From positions 1-18,034 of the forward strand of contig JBLHPD010000094.1 in the NCBI GenBank assembly GCA_047624165.1: 18,034 bases of DNA. Direction: 5' to 3'. The notes beneath the pieces were generated by a model. The model ran no database searches. It saw nothing but the letters and a program-made list of their open reading frames with translations, and was not told the DNA's origin. The DNA comes from Clostridium_AD sp047624165. Lineage in GTDB: Bacteria; Bacillota; Clostridia; Clostridiales; Clostridiaceae. Shown here one piece after another: positions 6,768 through 14,477 of the stretch. Made by a program: the position numbers and the translations under genes. Every line of letters starts with the position of its first letter. The stretch's first letter is position 1.

Positions 6768-7280
6768 ATGGAATTAATTAAAGAAATATATGAAAAAGAT
6801 ATTGGTTATTATTGTGAATATGCAGAAGTTGTATATAAAATTAGAAAAGCATCAAGATCCATAGTGATAACTGATTTAGGTAAAATAGCATTACTTTACG
6901 TTTCTAAAAACAATTATCATAAATTACCTGGGGGAGGAATTGAAGCGGGTGAGGATATAAATGTTGCTTTAAATCGTGAGGTTATGGAAGAAGTTGGAGT
7001 TGAAATTGACGTTTTAGGAGAAATAGGTATAATACTAGAATACAAAAATAGGGACGAATTACTGCAAATATCTTACTGTTATTATTCTAAGGTAAAGGGA
7101 GATATTAAAGAAACATCTTTTACTGATGAAGAGATTAGTAATGGGTTTAAGTTAAAATGGGTAGCACTTGATGAAGCTATATCTATACTTGAAAATGATA
7201 CCCCAAATAATTATATTGGAAAATTCATTCAAAAAAGAGACTTATTATTTCTAGAAAGGGCTGAGCATATTTTAAAATAG
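6768..7280 (+). CDS. Nudix hydrolase
   Basis: This is a 170-aa protein with a complete Nudix box at residues 56-78 (G-x5-E-x7-R-E-V-M-E-E-V-G-V). The family binds Mg2+ there and cleaves nucleoside diphosphates linked to another group, often damaged dNTPs, NDP-sugars or CoA derivatives. It has no accessory domain, and the substrate cannot be told from the sequence. The start ATG 6768 lies 7 nt after AAGGAGAG. A 20-codon frame with its own AAGGGG site (ATG 6715, stop 6775-6777) overlaps this start by 10 nt and might couple translation. Confidence 0.88.
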   Translation: MELIKEIYEKDIGYYCEYAEVVYKIRKASRSIVITDLGKIALLYVSKNNYHKLPGGGIEAGEDINVALNREVMEEVGVEIDVLGEIGIILEYKNRDELLQISYCYYSKVKGDIKETSFTDEEISNGFKLKWVALDEAISILENDTPNNYIGKFIQKRDLLFLERAEHILK

Positions 7281-7302
7281 TAGGATTCTGATAAAAAAAG
7301 TC

Positions 7303-7331
7303 TTTACATTTCATTTACATAGTGATATTAT
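7303..7331 (+). promoter_or_regulatory. Promoter of the S-box/metNIQ transcript
   Basis: TTTACA (7303-7308) and TATTAT (7326-7331) are 17 nt apart. Transcription would start near 7338, about 20 nt before the P1 helix of the first SAM riboswitch, which is the usual layout. Confidence 0.55.
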
Positions 7332-7357
7332 AAATCTAATTTAATAAACCAATTAAT

Positions 7358-7476
7358 TCTCATCAAGAGAGGTAGAGGGAACGGCCCGATGATACCTCGG
7401 CAACCATCAGATATTATTTATCTGACTAGGTGCTAATTCCTGCGTTAAGTTCATTGTAACTTAGCGAAAGATGAGA
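7358..7476 (+). ncRNA. SAM-I (S-box) riboswitch, first of two
   Basis: This is a metabolite-sensing RNA leader. The P1 helix pairs TCTCATC (7358-7364) with GATGAGA (7470-7476). The conserved S-box core is present: CAAGAGAGG-GAGGGA after P1, the GGCAACC block at 7399-7405 in the P3 region, and a GGTGCTAATTCCTGC block at 7429-7443. When SAM is bound, P1 holds and the terminator at 7498-7542 forms. Without SAM, GATGAGAGAGGT (7470-7481) can instead pair with ACCTCTTTCATC (7498-7509), with one wobble, as an antiterminator. It controls readthrough to a second riboswitch and then metNIQ. Confidence 0.92.
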
Positions 7477-7497
7477 GAGGTGTCTTCGTAAATTTAT

Positions 7498-7542
7498 ACC
7501 TCTTTCATCATTATGTTTTGATGAAAGAGGTTTTTGTTTTTT
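7498..7542 (+). terminator. Terminator of the first SAM riboswitch
   Basis: ACCTCTTTCATCA (7498-7510) and TGATGAAAGAGGT (7519-7531) form a perfect 13-bp stem with an 8-nt loop and a T-rich tail. Its 5' arm is shared with the antiterminator of riboswitch 1. Confidence 0.92.
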
Positions 7543-7571
7543 GCATTGATCGAAATTAAAATTTAATAGTG

Positions 7572-7675
7572 TCTTATCAAGAGAGGTGGAGGGACTGGCC
7601 CTATGAAACCCGACAACCAGTATCATATTATATGGTACATGGTGTTAAATCCTGCAGCATTGCTGCGAGATAAGA
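7572..7675 (+). ncRNA. SAM-I (S-box) riboswitch, second of two
   Basis: This is a second complete S-box aptamer. P1 pairs TCTTATC (7572-7578) with GATAAGA (7669-7675). The conserved AAGAGAGGTGGAGGGACTGG block, CCCGACAACC and GGTGTTAAATCCTGC are all present. Its antiterminator is AAGAATAAGTTTGG (7672-7685) pairing with 7695-7708 through two G-U wobbles; with SAM bound, the terminator at 7687-7723 forms instead. It lies 30 nt after the first terminator, and both precede metN. Confidence 0.93.
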
Positions 7676-7686
7676 ATAAGTTTGGA

Positions 7687-7723
7687 AATAGAGCCCAAGT
7701 TTATTCTTGGGGTCTATTTTTTT
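7687..7723 (+). terminator. Terminator of the second SAM riboswitch
   Basis: AATAGAGCCCAAG (7687-7699) pairs with CTTGGGGTCTATT (7706-7718), with one internal G-G mismatch and a 6-nt loop, followed by seven or more T. It lies 43 nt before the metN start and provides the last control point. Confidence 0.9.
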
Positions 7724-7765
7724 CGTGAAAATAATTATAAGCAGTGAAGAGGGAGAAGCGATATC

Positions 7766-8764
7766 ATGATTAATGTTCAAGGTGTAGGTAAAAGTTTTTC
7801 AAAGGTGAAAGTATTAGATAATGTCTCTTTTAAAGTGGAGAAAGGTGATATTTATGGTGTTATTGGTCACAGTGGTGCTGGAAAATCCACTTTGCTTAGA
7901 TGCTTTAATGGACTTGAAACCTATGATGCAGGTACCATTCATATAATGGGCAAAGAGGTAAAGGAATTGAGTTTAAAAGAGCTTCGTGAGTTTAGAAAAG
8001 ATATGGGTATTATATTTCAAAGTTTTAATCTAATTACTAGAAAAAGTGTCTTTGAAAATATAGCATTCCCACTAGAAGTATGGGGCAAAGACAAAAGCTT
8101 TATTAAAAAAAGAGTAGATAGCTTAATAGATTTAGTAGGACTTAAGGATAAAGTGAATAGCAATGTACGCGAACTTAGTGGAGGGCAGATGCAAAGAGTT
8201 GGAATCGCAAGAGCCTTGGCACTTAATCCAAAAATATTACTTTGTGATGAAGCTACCTCTGCATTAGATCCTAAAACTACAAAGTCCATATTGGAGCTTT
8301 TAAGAGATATAAATAATAAATTTAATATAACAATTATTGTAGTTACTCATCAAATGGAGGTGGTAAAAGAGATTTGTAATAAATTTATTCTGTTAGAGGG
8401 AGGTAAGATTAAAAGCCAGGGCACTACTGATGAATTATTCATTAGGCCAACAAATGAAATGAAAGCACTCATCGGTGAGGAAGAATTGCTACCTAGTGTG
8501 GGAAATAATATTAAAATATTTTTTCCAAAGGAAATTAGCCAGAGTTGCTTAATCACTTCATTAGCCAGGGAGTTAGATATTGATTTTTCAATAGTATGGG
8601 GGAGACTTGAGAAATTTAGGGATAACGTAATGGGGAGTCTTATAATAAATGCAAGTTATGAGGATAAGGAAAAGATATTGAACTATTTAGACGGAAAATC
8701 TATAGGGTGGGAGCTCATTAATTATTCGATGCACAATGAGGAATATAAAGGAGGTGAAATATAA
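7766..8764 (+). CDS. metN: Methionine ABC importer ATPase MetN
   Basis: This 332-aa protein is the energy-supplying ATPase of the methionine importer at the inner face of the membrane. The ABC domain has Walker A G-H-S-G-A-G-K-S (34-41), signature L-S-G-G-Q (137-141), Walker B with Asp161-Glu162 and switch His195. A C-terminal ~75-residue NIL/ACT-like domain (from about 255) follows; in MetN this regulatory domain binds methionine and gives trans-inhibition. The start ATG 7766 follows an AGGGAG site. It is the first gene after two SAM riboswitches and abuts metI with no spacer, followed by metQ. The context makes methionine the most likely substrate; D-methionine or other sulfur amino acids may also be taken up. 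Confidence 0.95.
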   Translation: MINVQGVGKSFSKVKVLDNVSFKVEKGDIYGVIGHSGAGKSTLLRCFNGLETYDAGTIHIMGKEVKELSLKELREFRKDMGIIFQSFNLITRKSVFENIAFPLEVWGKDKSFIKKRVDSLIDLVGLKDKVNSNVRELSGGQMQRVGIARALALNPKILLCDEATSALDPKTTKSILELLRDINNKFNITIIVVTHQMEVVKEICNKFILLEGGKIKSQGTTDELFIRPTNEMKALIGEEELLPSVGNNIKIFFPKEISQSCLITSLARELDIDFSIVWGRLEKFRDNVMGSLIINASYEDKEKILNYLDGKSIGWELINYSMHNEEYKGGEI

Positions 8765-9409
8765 ATGCTATTTAAAGATATTTTACTGCCGGCGCTAATA
8801 GAAACCATATATATGGTAGCGATATCCACAATTTGTGCAATAATTTTAGGACTTATTTCAGCAGTGGGACTTATTATAACTGGACCTAAAGGGCTAAGAC
8901 CAAATCATTTAATTTATAAAAGTGTAGATTTTGTAATCAATATACTTCGTTCCTTTCCCTTTATTATATTAATGATATCCATATTCCCATTAACTAAGTT
9001 TATTACTGGAACAACCATAGGTACTAATGCAGCTATAGTTCCACTAACGCTTGGGGCAGCTCCTTTCACTGCAAGAGTAATAGAATCCGCACTTTTAGAA
9101 GTGGATTATGGCATTATTGAAGCAGCTAAATCATTTGGTGCAAAAACATATCAAATTATATTTAAAGTTATGTTAAAAGAGGCGATGCCATCTATAGTTC
9201 TCGGAGTTACTTTAATTATAATAAACATTATAGGGTTCTCGGCTATGGCAGGGACAGTTGGAGCAGGAGGCCTTGGAGACGTAGCAATGAAATATGGGTA
9301 TTATAGATTTAAGACGGACATTATGATATACACTGTAATTATATTAATCGCACTTGTGCAAATCATTCAAGTAATAGGAAATTTAGTGTACAGAAAAATG
9401 ATTAAGTAA
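8765..9409 (+). CDS. metI: Methionine ABC importer permease MetI
   Basis: The protein is 214 aa with about five hydrophobic segments, the usual size for MetI. The cytoplasmic coupling loop carries an EAA motif at Glu119-Ala-Ala, in an E-A-A-K-S-F-G-A-K context, which docks on MetN. G-F-S-A-M-A-G-T-V-G-A-G-G-L-G-D, typical of methionine permeases, follows. The ATG begins on the base after the metN stop, with GGAGGTG inside the end of metN, so the two are translationally coupled. Confidence 0.94.
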   Translation: MLFKDILLPALIETIYMVAISTICAIILGLISAVGLIITGPKGLRPNHLIYKSVDFVINILRSFPFIILMISIFPLTKFITGTTIGTNAAIVPLTLGAAPFTARVIESALLEVDYGIIEAAKSFGAKTYQIIFKVMLKEAMPSIVLGVTLIIINIIGFSAMAGTVGAGGLGDVAMKYGYYRFKTDIMIYTVIILIALVQIIQVIGNLVYRKMIK

Positions 9410-9482
9410 ATTATAAAAATATAAAAAGAAAGAATAGAAAGATTAATAAGATTAATAAGAAATACTAGGGGGAAAATTAAAA

Positions 9483-10298
9483 ATGAAAAAAATATTAAGC
9501 GTGATATTAACAATAATTGTGATTTTTACATTAAGTGGCTGTGGAGCAAAAAAAAATGTGGCTACACCGGCGAAAGTTGTAGCTGATAAAAAAATTATCA
9601 AAGTAGGGGCCTCACCAATACCCCATAAAGAAATATTAGAGGTAGTTAAGCCGATCCTCGCAAAAGAGGGATATACTCTTGAAATAGTAGAATTCACTGA
9701 CTATGTAATGCCCAATAATGCCTTAGCAGAGGGTCAAATAGATGCTAATTTCTTTCAACATGTACCTTACTTGCAATCATTTAGTAAAGAAAGGAATCTG
9801 GACCTTGATTATACAGTAAAGGTTCATATTGAACCTATGGGTTTGTACTCGGATAAATACAAAAAACTTAGTGATTTAAAAGATGGAGCCGAAATAGCTA
9901 TTCCAAATGATCCAACAAATGGAGCAAGAGCGCTTAGAGTACTTGAGACGGCGGGGTTATTAAAAGTAAAGAGTGGAGACCTTATTTCTAAACTTGATAT
10001 TACAGAAAATCCAAAGAATTTTAAAATAACAGAACTTGACGCTCCTCAGCTTCCAAGAGTTTTAAAGGATTTGGATGCAGCGGTTATAAATTCAAATTTT
10101 GCTATAGAAGCTGATTTGAAATTAACAGATGCGCTAGCAGTTGAATCAAAAGATTCTCCTTATGCAAATGTGCTTGCGGTTAAAAAAGAAGATAAAACTA
10201 AACCGTATATACAAGCACTTTCTAAGGCATTAAATTCTCCAGAAGTTAAAAAATTTATTGAGGATAAATATAAAGGTGCTATAATTCCTGCTTTCTAA
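9483..10298 (+). CDS. metQ: Methionine-binding lipoprotein MetQ
   Basis: This 271-aa substrate-binding lipoprotein (NlpA/MetQ family) captures methionine outside the membrane and delivers it to MetNI. The signal peptide ends in lipobox L-S-G-C with lipidated Cys20. Family marks include K-V-G-A-S-P-I-P-H-K-E-I near the mature N-terminus, A-L-A-E-G-Q-I-D-A-N-F-F-Q-H-V-P-Y-L, I-P-N-D-P-T-N-G-A-R-A-L and a final F-I-E-D-K-Y-K-G-A-I-I-P-A-F. It starts at ATG 9483 after AGGGGGA. A 73-nt spacer with a short 9-bp direct repeat (AGATTAATA twice) separates it from metI. It shares the riboswitch-controlled transcript. Confidence 0.95.
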   Translation: MKKILSVILTIIVIFTLSGCGAKKNVATPAKVVADKKIIKVGASPIPHKEILEVVKPILAKEGYTLEIVEFTDYVMPNNALAEGQIDANFFQHVPYLQSFSKERNLDLDYTVKVHIEPMGLYSDKYKKLSDLKDGAEIAIPNDPTNGARALRVLETAGLLKVKSGDLISKLDITENPKNFKITELDAPQLPRVLKDLDAAVINSNFAIEADLKLTDALAVESKDSPYANVLAVKKEDKTKPYIQALSKALNSPEVKKFIEDKYKGAIIPAF

Positions 10299-10357
10299 AT
10301 ATTTTTCTTAAGTAAAATAAAAATACAATTATAATAAATGAATATTTATAAAGTAAT

Positions 10358-10408
10358 AAAATCATCTTGCTCTCAATGTAATAGTTGAAAGTAATGTGAT
10401 TTTTTTAT
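10358..10408 (+). terminator. Possible weak terminator after metQ
   Basis: AAAATCA (10358-10364) can pair with TGATTTT (10397-10403), with partial pairing inside (CAA with TTG), and the 3' side continues as a T-run. The outer stem is short and AT-rich, so readthrough into the symporter gene is quite possible. Confidence 0.35.
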
Positions 10409-10507
10409 TTTATAGCATTATTGATATATATTTTGCTATAATAATATATAATATACAATAACCAGAAAATTATGTCTTTTAGATATAAAATCAAGGGGGG
10501 GTAAATA

Positions 10508-12043
10508 ATGAGTGTATTTTTCGAAGCGATAAACAGATTTTTTGAATTTATAGTTCCGATTGCAGATTTTCTATGGGAATTCCCAACTAATTTTAAATGG
10601 TATGCTAATATCCCTATTTTGGGAAATTTCACATTTGCCATTATAATACTTATGGGAGCAGGAATTTATTTTACTATTAGAACTAGATTTGTTCAAATTA
10701 CAGGGTTTAAAAAGGGACTTAAGATTCTTGTTAGGAGTAGGACAACAGAAACCGGAATTACTCCACTAGCTTCATTTTTACTAAGCTCTGCTATGCGCGT
10801 AGGACCAGGTAATATTATGGGTGTTACTGGAGCAATATCTATTGGTGGACCAGGAGCTCTATTCTGGATGTGGGTTTCAGCTTTCTTTGGAATGTCCACT
10901 GCTTTTGCTGAAGCGGTACTTGCACAAATATTTAAAGAGAAAAAGGGAAATGAATACGTAGGAGGACTACCTTTTTATGGGCAAAAGATTTTGGGCGATA
11001 AACGATTTGTAGGGGTTATACTGTCTTTAGTTTTTATGATGTATGCACTGTTTTCTATCCCTGGACAAACATTTCATTTATTTACAAGTTTCGGCTCAAT
11101 AGCTGACACCATATTTGGTACAACATTTGGGCGTCAATCCACTGTTTACTATTGTATCGCTATATTCTTAGTAGTTTCCGTTGCATTTACTGTGCTTGGT
11201 GGAATTAGAAGAGTTTCGGCTGTTACAGATGTACTGGTGCCTATTATGGCAGTTATTTATACAATTATAGTTTTATTAATAATATTATCTAACTTAGATA
11301 AAATTCCTTACTTTTTTAAAGAAGTGTTTGGTGGAGCATTTAAGCCTAATGCATTATTTGGCGGGGCCTTTGGTGTGGCACTCGCCCAGGGAATTAAGCG
11401 GGGACTCATGTCTAATGAAGCTGGTCAAGGAACAATTACAATTGCAGCAGCAGTAGCGGAGAATAAACACCCTGTAGAACAAGGCTTTGTACAATCTATA
11501 GGAGTTTTTCTTGACACTATGGTAATCTGTAGCATGACTGGTTTTCTTATTGTTATGGCTCACGTTTGGACAGGTACTGCGGGGGTTGCTTGGGAGACTA
11601 TTAAAGCGTCTAAACTTACAGTTTATTTATCCTCAATACAATATTTAGTTCCTGGTACTGCATTAGATGGAGCGGCTACAGTCATTGTTTCACTATGCTA
11701 TGGATTATTTGCATTTACAACTTTAGTAGGTTTAATATTGTTCGCAGAAGTCTCTGGTAATTTAATATCTAGAAGTAAGAAATTTATAACGGGAATACGT
11801 ATGCTTGGTGCATTTTTCTTTGTTCCATTTGGAGCACTAACAGTTCTTGCAGGATTAGAACTAGGGAACTTATGGTATATATCTGATTTTGTAAATATTG
11901 TTGTAGTTTATGTAAATGTTCCTATTTTATTAATTGGATCTGGACTTGTAATCAAAGCATTAAAGAATTACTATGAAACAGAAGCAAGCGAAGCTAAGTT
12001 TGTTTCAAAGTCTATCGGTGTTGATAGTGAAGTCTGGAAATAA
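10508..12043 (+). CDS. AGCS-family amino acid:cation symporter
   Basis: This 511-aa multi-pass membrane protein is of the alanine/glycine:cation symporter (AGCS, SSS-like) family, with about ten or more hydrophobic segments. Family signatures include G-P-G-N (99-102) in the first core helix, followed by G-A-I-S-I-G-G-P-G-A-L-F-W-M-W. N-E-A-G-Q-G (from Asn303), with H-P-V-E-Q-G following, marks the ion/substrate region. It should import an amino acid with Na+ (or H+). The usual N-E-A-G-x-G-S-A-P is changed to N-E-A-G-Q-G-T-I-T, which might alter substrate choice. It sits between metNIQ and two PLP enzymes of sulfur amino acid breakdown, so a cysteine- or thioether-type substrate is an attractive guess, but that is inference. 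The start ATG follows a run of seven G. Confidence 0.9.
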   Translation: MSVFFEAINRFFEFIVPIADFLWEFPTNFKWYANIPILGNFTFAIIILMGAGIYFTIRTRFVQITGFKKGLKILVRSRTTETGITPLASFLLSSAMRVGPGNIMGVTGAISIGGPGALFWMWVSAFFGMSTAFAEAVLAQIFKEKKGNEYVGGLPFYGQKILGDKRFVGVILSLVFMMYALFSIPGQTFHLFTSFGSIADTIFGTTFGRQSTVYYCIAIFLVVSVAFTVLGGIRRVSAVTDVLVPIMAVIYTIIVLLIILSNLDKIPYFFKEVFGGAFKPNALFGGAFGVALAQGIKRGLMSNEAGQGTITIAAAVAENKHPVEQGFVQSIGVFLDTMVICSMTGFLIVMAHVWTGTAGVAWETIKASKLTVYLSSIQYLVPGTALDGAATVIVSLCYGLFAFTTLVGLILFAEVSGNLISRSKKFITGIRMLGAFFFVPFGALTVLAGLELGNLWYISDFVNIVVVYVNVPILLIGSGLVIKALKNYYETEASEAKFVSKSIGVDSEVWK

Positions 12044-12066
12044 GACCTTTAGAAAACCTAGAAAAA

Positions 12067-12097
12067 TAAGAATACTGGGTTGGTATTCTTGTTTTTT
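12067..12097 (+). terminator. Rho-independent terminator after the symporter
   Basis: AAGAATAC (12068-12075) pairs perfectly with GTATTCTT (12083-12090) around a 7-nt loop, followed by GTTTTTT. It separates the symporter from the C-S lyase gene, though partial readthrough may occur. Confidence 0.8.
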
Positions 12098-12162
12098 ATC
12101 AATTAAATTTAAAAAATTAATTTGTCACAATAAAATGTTTTTAAGAAAAAGGAGGTTTCATT

Positions 12163-13347
12163 ATGGATATCAAAGAATTTTGCAAAAAATATTCAGTAGA
12201 CCGGATAGGTACAAATTCCTTGAAATGGGATGCACTAGATAAACGTTATGGAGATAAGAATCTAATTTCTATGTGGGTTGCGGATATGGAATTTAAAACC
12301 CCTGAAGTTGTAATTTCCGCAATGCAGAAAAGAATCGAGCATGGAATATTTGGATACTCTTTTGTGCCTGACTCCTACTATGATTCCTTTATTAAGTGGG
12401 AAAAGAATGAACATAATTATGAGGTTAATAAAGAATGGATGCGGTTTTCAACGGGCGTTGTTACGGCCTTATACTGGTTTGTTAATGCTTTTACAAAACT
12501 GGGTGACTCAGTAATTATTATTACCCCAGTGTATTACCCTTTCCATAATGCAGTAAAAGATAATGGAAGAAAATTGATTACATCAGAACTAATTAATACA
12601 AATGGAGCATATACCATTGATTTTCAGGGCTTTGAGAATAGAATTATTGAAAATGATGTTAAACTATTTATTCAATGTTCTCCTCATAATCCAGCTGGTA
12701 GAGTTTGGACTAAGGAAGAATTGGATAAAGTTCTGTCTATATGTAATAGACACAATGTGCTTGTTGTCTCAGATGAAATTCATCAGGATATTATAATTGG
12801 AGAAAACAAACAAATTCCATCGGCTATTGTAAGTGGTGGGAGATATGCAGATAACCTAATAACAATTACAGCACCTTCAAAAACTTTCAATTTGGCAGGA
12901 TTATTAACTTCTAATATAATAATATCTAATGAAGAAATAAGGTCAAAATACGATGCTTATGTAAAAACTGTTAACCAGACAGAAGTAAATATTATAGGAT
13001 TAACTGCAGCAGAAGCTGCTTATAATCATGGTAAAGAATGGTTAGATTCTCTGCTGGATGTTATAAGGCATAATTACAACCATGTTAAAAATAGACTGAA
13101 TGAAAAAGCACCGAAAATAATTATTACACCACTCGAAGGAACTTATCTTGCTTGGTTAGATCTACGAGGATATATAGACCCTAATGACACAAGAACCTTT
13201 ATACAAGATAAATGCGGGCTTGCAGTCGATCTTGGTGAATGGTTTAGCGAAGACTGTAAAGGCTTTGTTAGACTCAATATGGCTACGGATCCCAGGTTTG
13301 TTGAAAAGGCTGTAGATAAGATAATAAAGAATATCGATTGTTTATAA
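12163..13347 (+). CDS. MalY/PatB-family PLP-dependent C-S lyase
   Basis: This 394-aa protein is of class I/II aminotransferase fold, the same length as E. coli MalY (390) and B. subtilis PatB. The PLP-binding Lys240 lies in A-P-S-K-T-F-N-L-A-G, and the cofactor-ring Asp in V-S-D-E-I-H-Q-D. The N-terminus (W-D-A-L-D-K-R-Y-G, M-W-V-A-D-M-E-F-K-T-P) is diagnostic of the MalY/PatB branch. These enzymes cleave C-S bonds of cystathionine, cysteine and related S-conjugates to pyruvate, ammonia and a thiol. It starts at ATG 12163 after AAGGAGG. The next gene begins 41 nt after its stop, so the two are likely cotranscribed. Within the sulfur cluster it probably salvages thioether amino acids. The true substrate is not decidable, so I give no gene symbol. 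Confidence 0.9.
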   Translation: MDIKEFCKKYSVDRIGTNSLKWDALDKRYGDKNLISMWVADMEFKTPEVVISAMQKRIEHGIFGYSFVPDSYYDSFIKWEKNEHNYEVNKEWMRFSTGVVTALYWFVNAFTKLGDSVIIITPVYYPFHNAVKDNGRKLITSELINTNGAYTIDFQGFENRIIENDVKLFIQCSPHNPAGRVWTKEELDKVLSICNRHNVLVVSDEIHQDIIIGENKQIPSAIVSGGRYADNLITITAPSKTFNLAGLLTSNIIISNEEIRSKYDAYVKTVNQTEVNIIGLTAAEAAYNHGKEWLDSLLDVIRHNYNHVKNRLNEKAPKIIITPLEGTYLAWLDLRGYIDPNDTRTFIQDKCGLAVDLGEWFSEDCKGFVRLNMATDPRFVEKAVDKIIKNIDCL

Positions 13348-13388
13348 AAACATTTATAAATACTTCAAAGAAAGTGAGGATTACAATT

Positions 13389-14390
13389 ATGATTAAAATA
13401 CCAGATAGAATTAAATTAGCAAATCTTCCAACTAAAATCGAAAAGCTTGATAGGTTGTCAAAGCTTCTTTCTGGACCTGATATTTATATAAAAAGAGATG
13501 ATTATACTGGGTCCGAGATTTCAGGAAATAAAATAAGGAAGCTTGAATTTTCAATTAAGGAAGCAGTTGATATGGGATGTGACTATTTAATAACCTGCGG
13601 TGGGATTCAATCAAATCATGCTAGAGCGACAGTTGCGTCAGCAGTTAAAATGGGGATGAAAGCTGGCCTTGTTTTAAGGGGCAAGGAAGAGACTGAGATA
13701 GATGGGAATTTGTTTATAAACAAACTTTTAGGTGCTGATATAAGATTCATTACACCTGAGGAGTATAGAAATAGAAGAATGGAAATAATGGAAGAGCTAA
13801 AAAAAGAAATGGAACTTAAGGGCTTCAAACCATACATAATACCTGAGGGAGCTTCAAATGGAATAGGGAGTTTTGGATATTTTAATGCTATGGAGGAGAT
13901 AATCGCTCAGGAAAAAAACATGGGTATTCATTTTGATGGAATTTTTATAGCGGTAGGATCAGGTGGGACACATGCTGGATTATTGCTTGGGAGTAAAATG
14001 CTAAAAAGTAGCGCTCAAATCTATGGAATTAACGTATGCGACGATGAGAAACATTTTAAAGATAGAATTCATGAAATACTTATAGAAAGCAATAAATATT
14101 TGGATATTGATATTCAGTTTGATAAAAGTGAAATAAATATAATAGATGGATATGTTGGCCTAGGATATGCACTGAGTACTTCAGTAGAACTTAAATTTAT
14201 AAATGAATTCGCAAAACTCGAGGGAATTATACTTGACCCTGTATATACTGGTAAGGGGATGTATGGACTTACTGAGGAAATTAAAAAAGGTAAATTTAAT
14301 GAATTTAAAAATATATTATTTATTCATACAGGTGGGCTATTTGGATTGTTCCCTCAAAAAAATTTGTTCGATTTTACTATTAATAATTAA
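13389..14390 (+). CDS. D-cysteine desulfhydrase / ACC deaminase-family PLP enzyme
   Basis: This 333-aa protein is of the fold-II PLP family that includes E. coli D-cysteine desulfhydrase (DcyD, 328 aa) and ACC deaminase. The PLP Lys48 lies in S-G-N-K-I-R-K-L-E, and Q-S-N-H-A-R is at 74-79. A phosphate-binding G-S-G-G-T-H and the closing D-P-V-Y-T-G-K-G-M and H-T-G-G-L-F-G-L-F are typical of the DcyD side. The likely reaction is D-cysteine to pyruvate, sulfide and ammonia; related enzymes act on other D-amino acids. I chose ATG 13389, preceded by GTGAGG. The longer open frame from 13338 overlaps the C-S lyase gene and has an unlikely N-terminus. It fits the cluster as the stereochemical counterpart of the upstream lyase. 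Confidence 0.85.
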   Translation: MIKIPDRIKLANLPTKIEKLDRLSKLLSGPDIYIKRDDYTGSEISGNKIRKLEFSIKEAVDMGCDYLITCGGIQSNHARATVASAVKMGMKAGLVLRGKEETEIDGNLFINKLLGADIRFITPEEYRNRRMEIMEELKKEMELKGFKPYIIPEGASNGIGSFGYFNAMEEIIAQEKNMGIHFDGIFIAVGSGGTHAGLLLGSKMLKSSAQIYGINVCDDEKHFKDRIHEILIESNKYLDIDIQFDKSEINIIDGYVGLGYALSTSVELKFINEFAKLEGIILDPVYTGKGMYGLTEEIKKGKFNEFKNILFIHTGGLFGLFPQKNLFDFTINN

Positions 14391-14443
14391 ATTTATAAGA
14401 GGTAAATTATCGTATTAAGAGAATACTTTAATATATACAATTC

Positions 14444-14461
14444 TTTTCTCTAGAGAGAAAA
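14444..14461. promoter_or_regulatory. Perfect 7-bp hairpin just before the rubrerythrin RBS
   Basis: TTTTCTC (14444-14450), loop TAGA, GAGAAAA (14455-14461) forms a compact stem directly ahead of the AAGGAGG of rubrerythrin. It contains a TCTCTAGAGA palindrome. It could stabilise the mRNA or be an operator. It does not match a PerR box. Confidence 0.3.
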
Positions 14462-14477
14462 AACAAGGAGGCATTTT

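Noticed and set aside
5938..7280. ATPase plus Nudix pair as a possible defence system
   Set aside because: There is no nuclease, reverse transcriptase or toxin partner, the two genes have separate ribosome binding sites and a spacer, and both families are common housekeeping genes in clostridia.
11973..12242. 89-codon frame overlapping the symporter end and the C-S lyase start
   Set aside because: It is a shadow frame crossing a terminator, with the composition of out-of-frame DNA; both overlapped genes are clear.
13338..13388. Longer N-terminus for the D-cysteine desulfhydrase-like protein
   Set aside because: ATG 13389 has a ribosome binding site and gives the family-length N-terminus; the extension overlaps the previous gene and looks non-coding.
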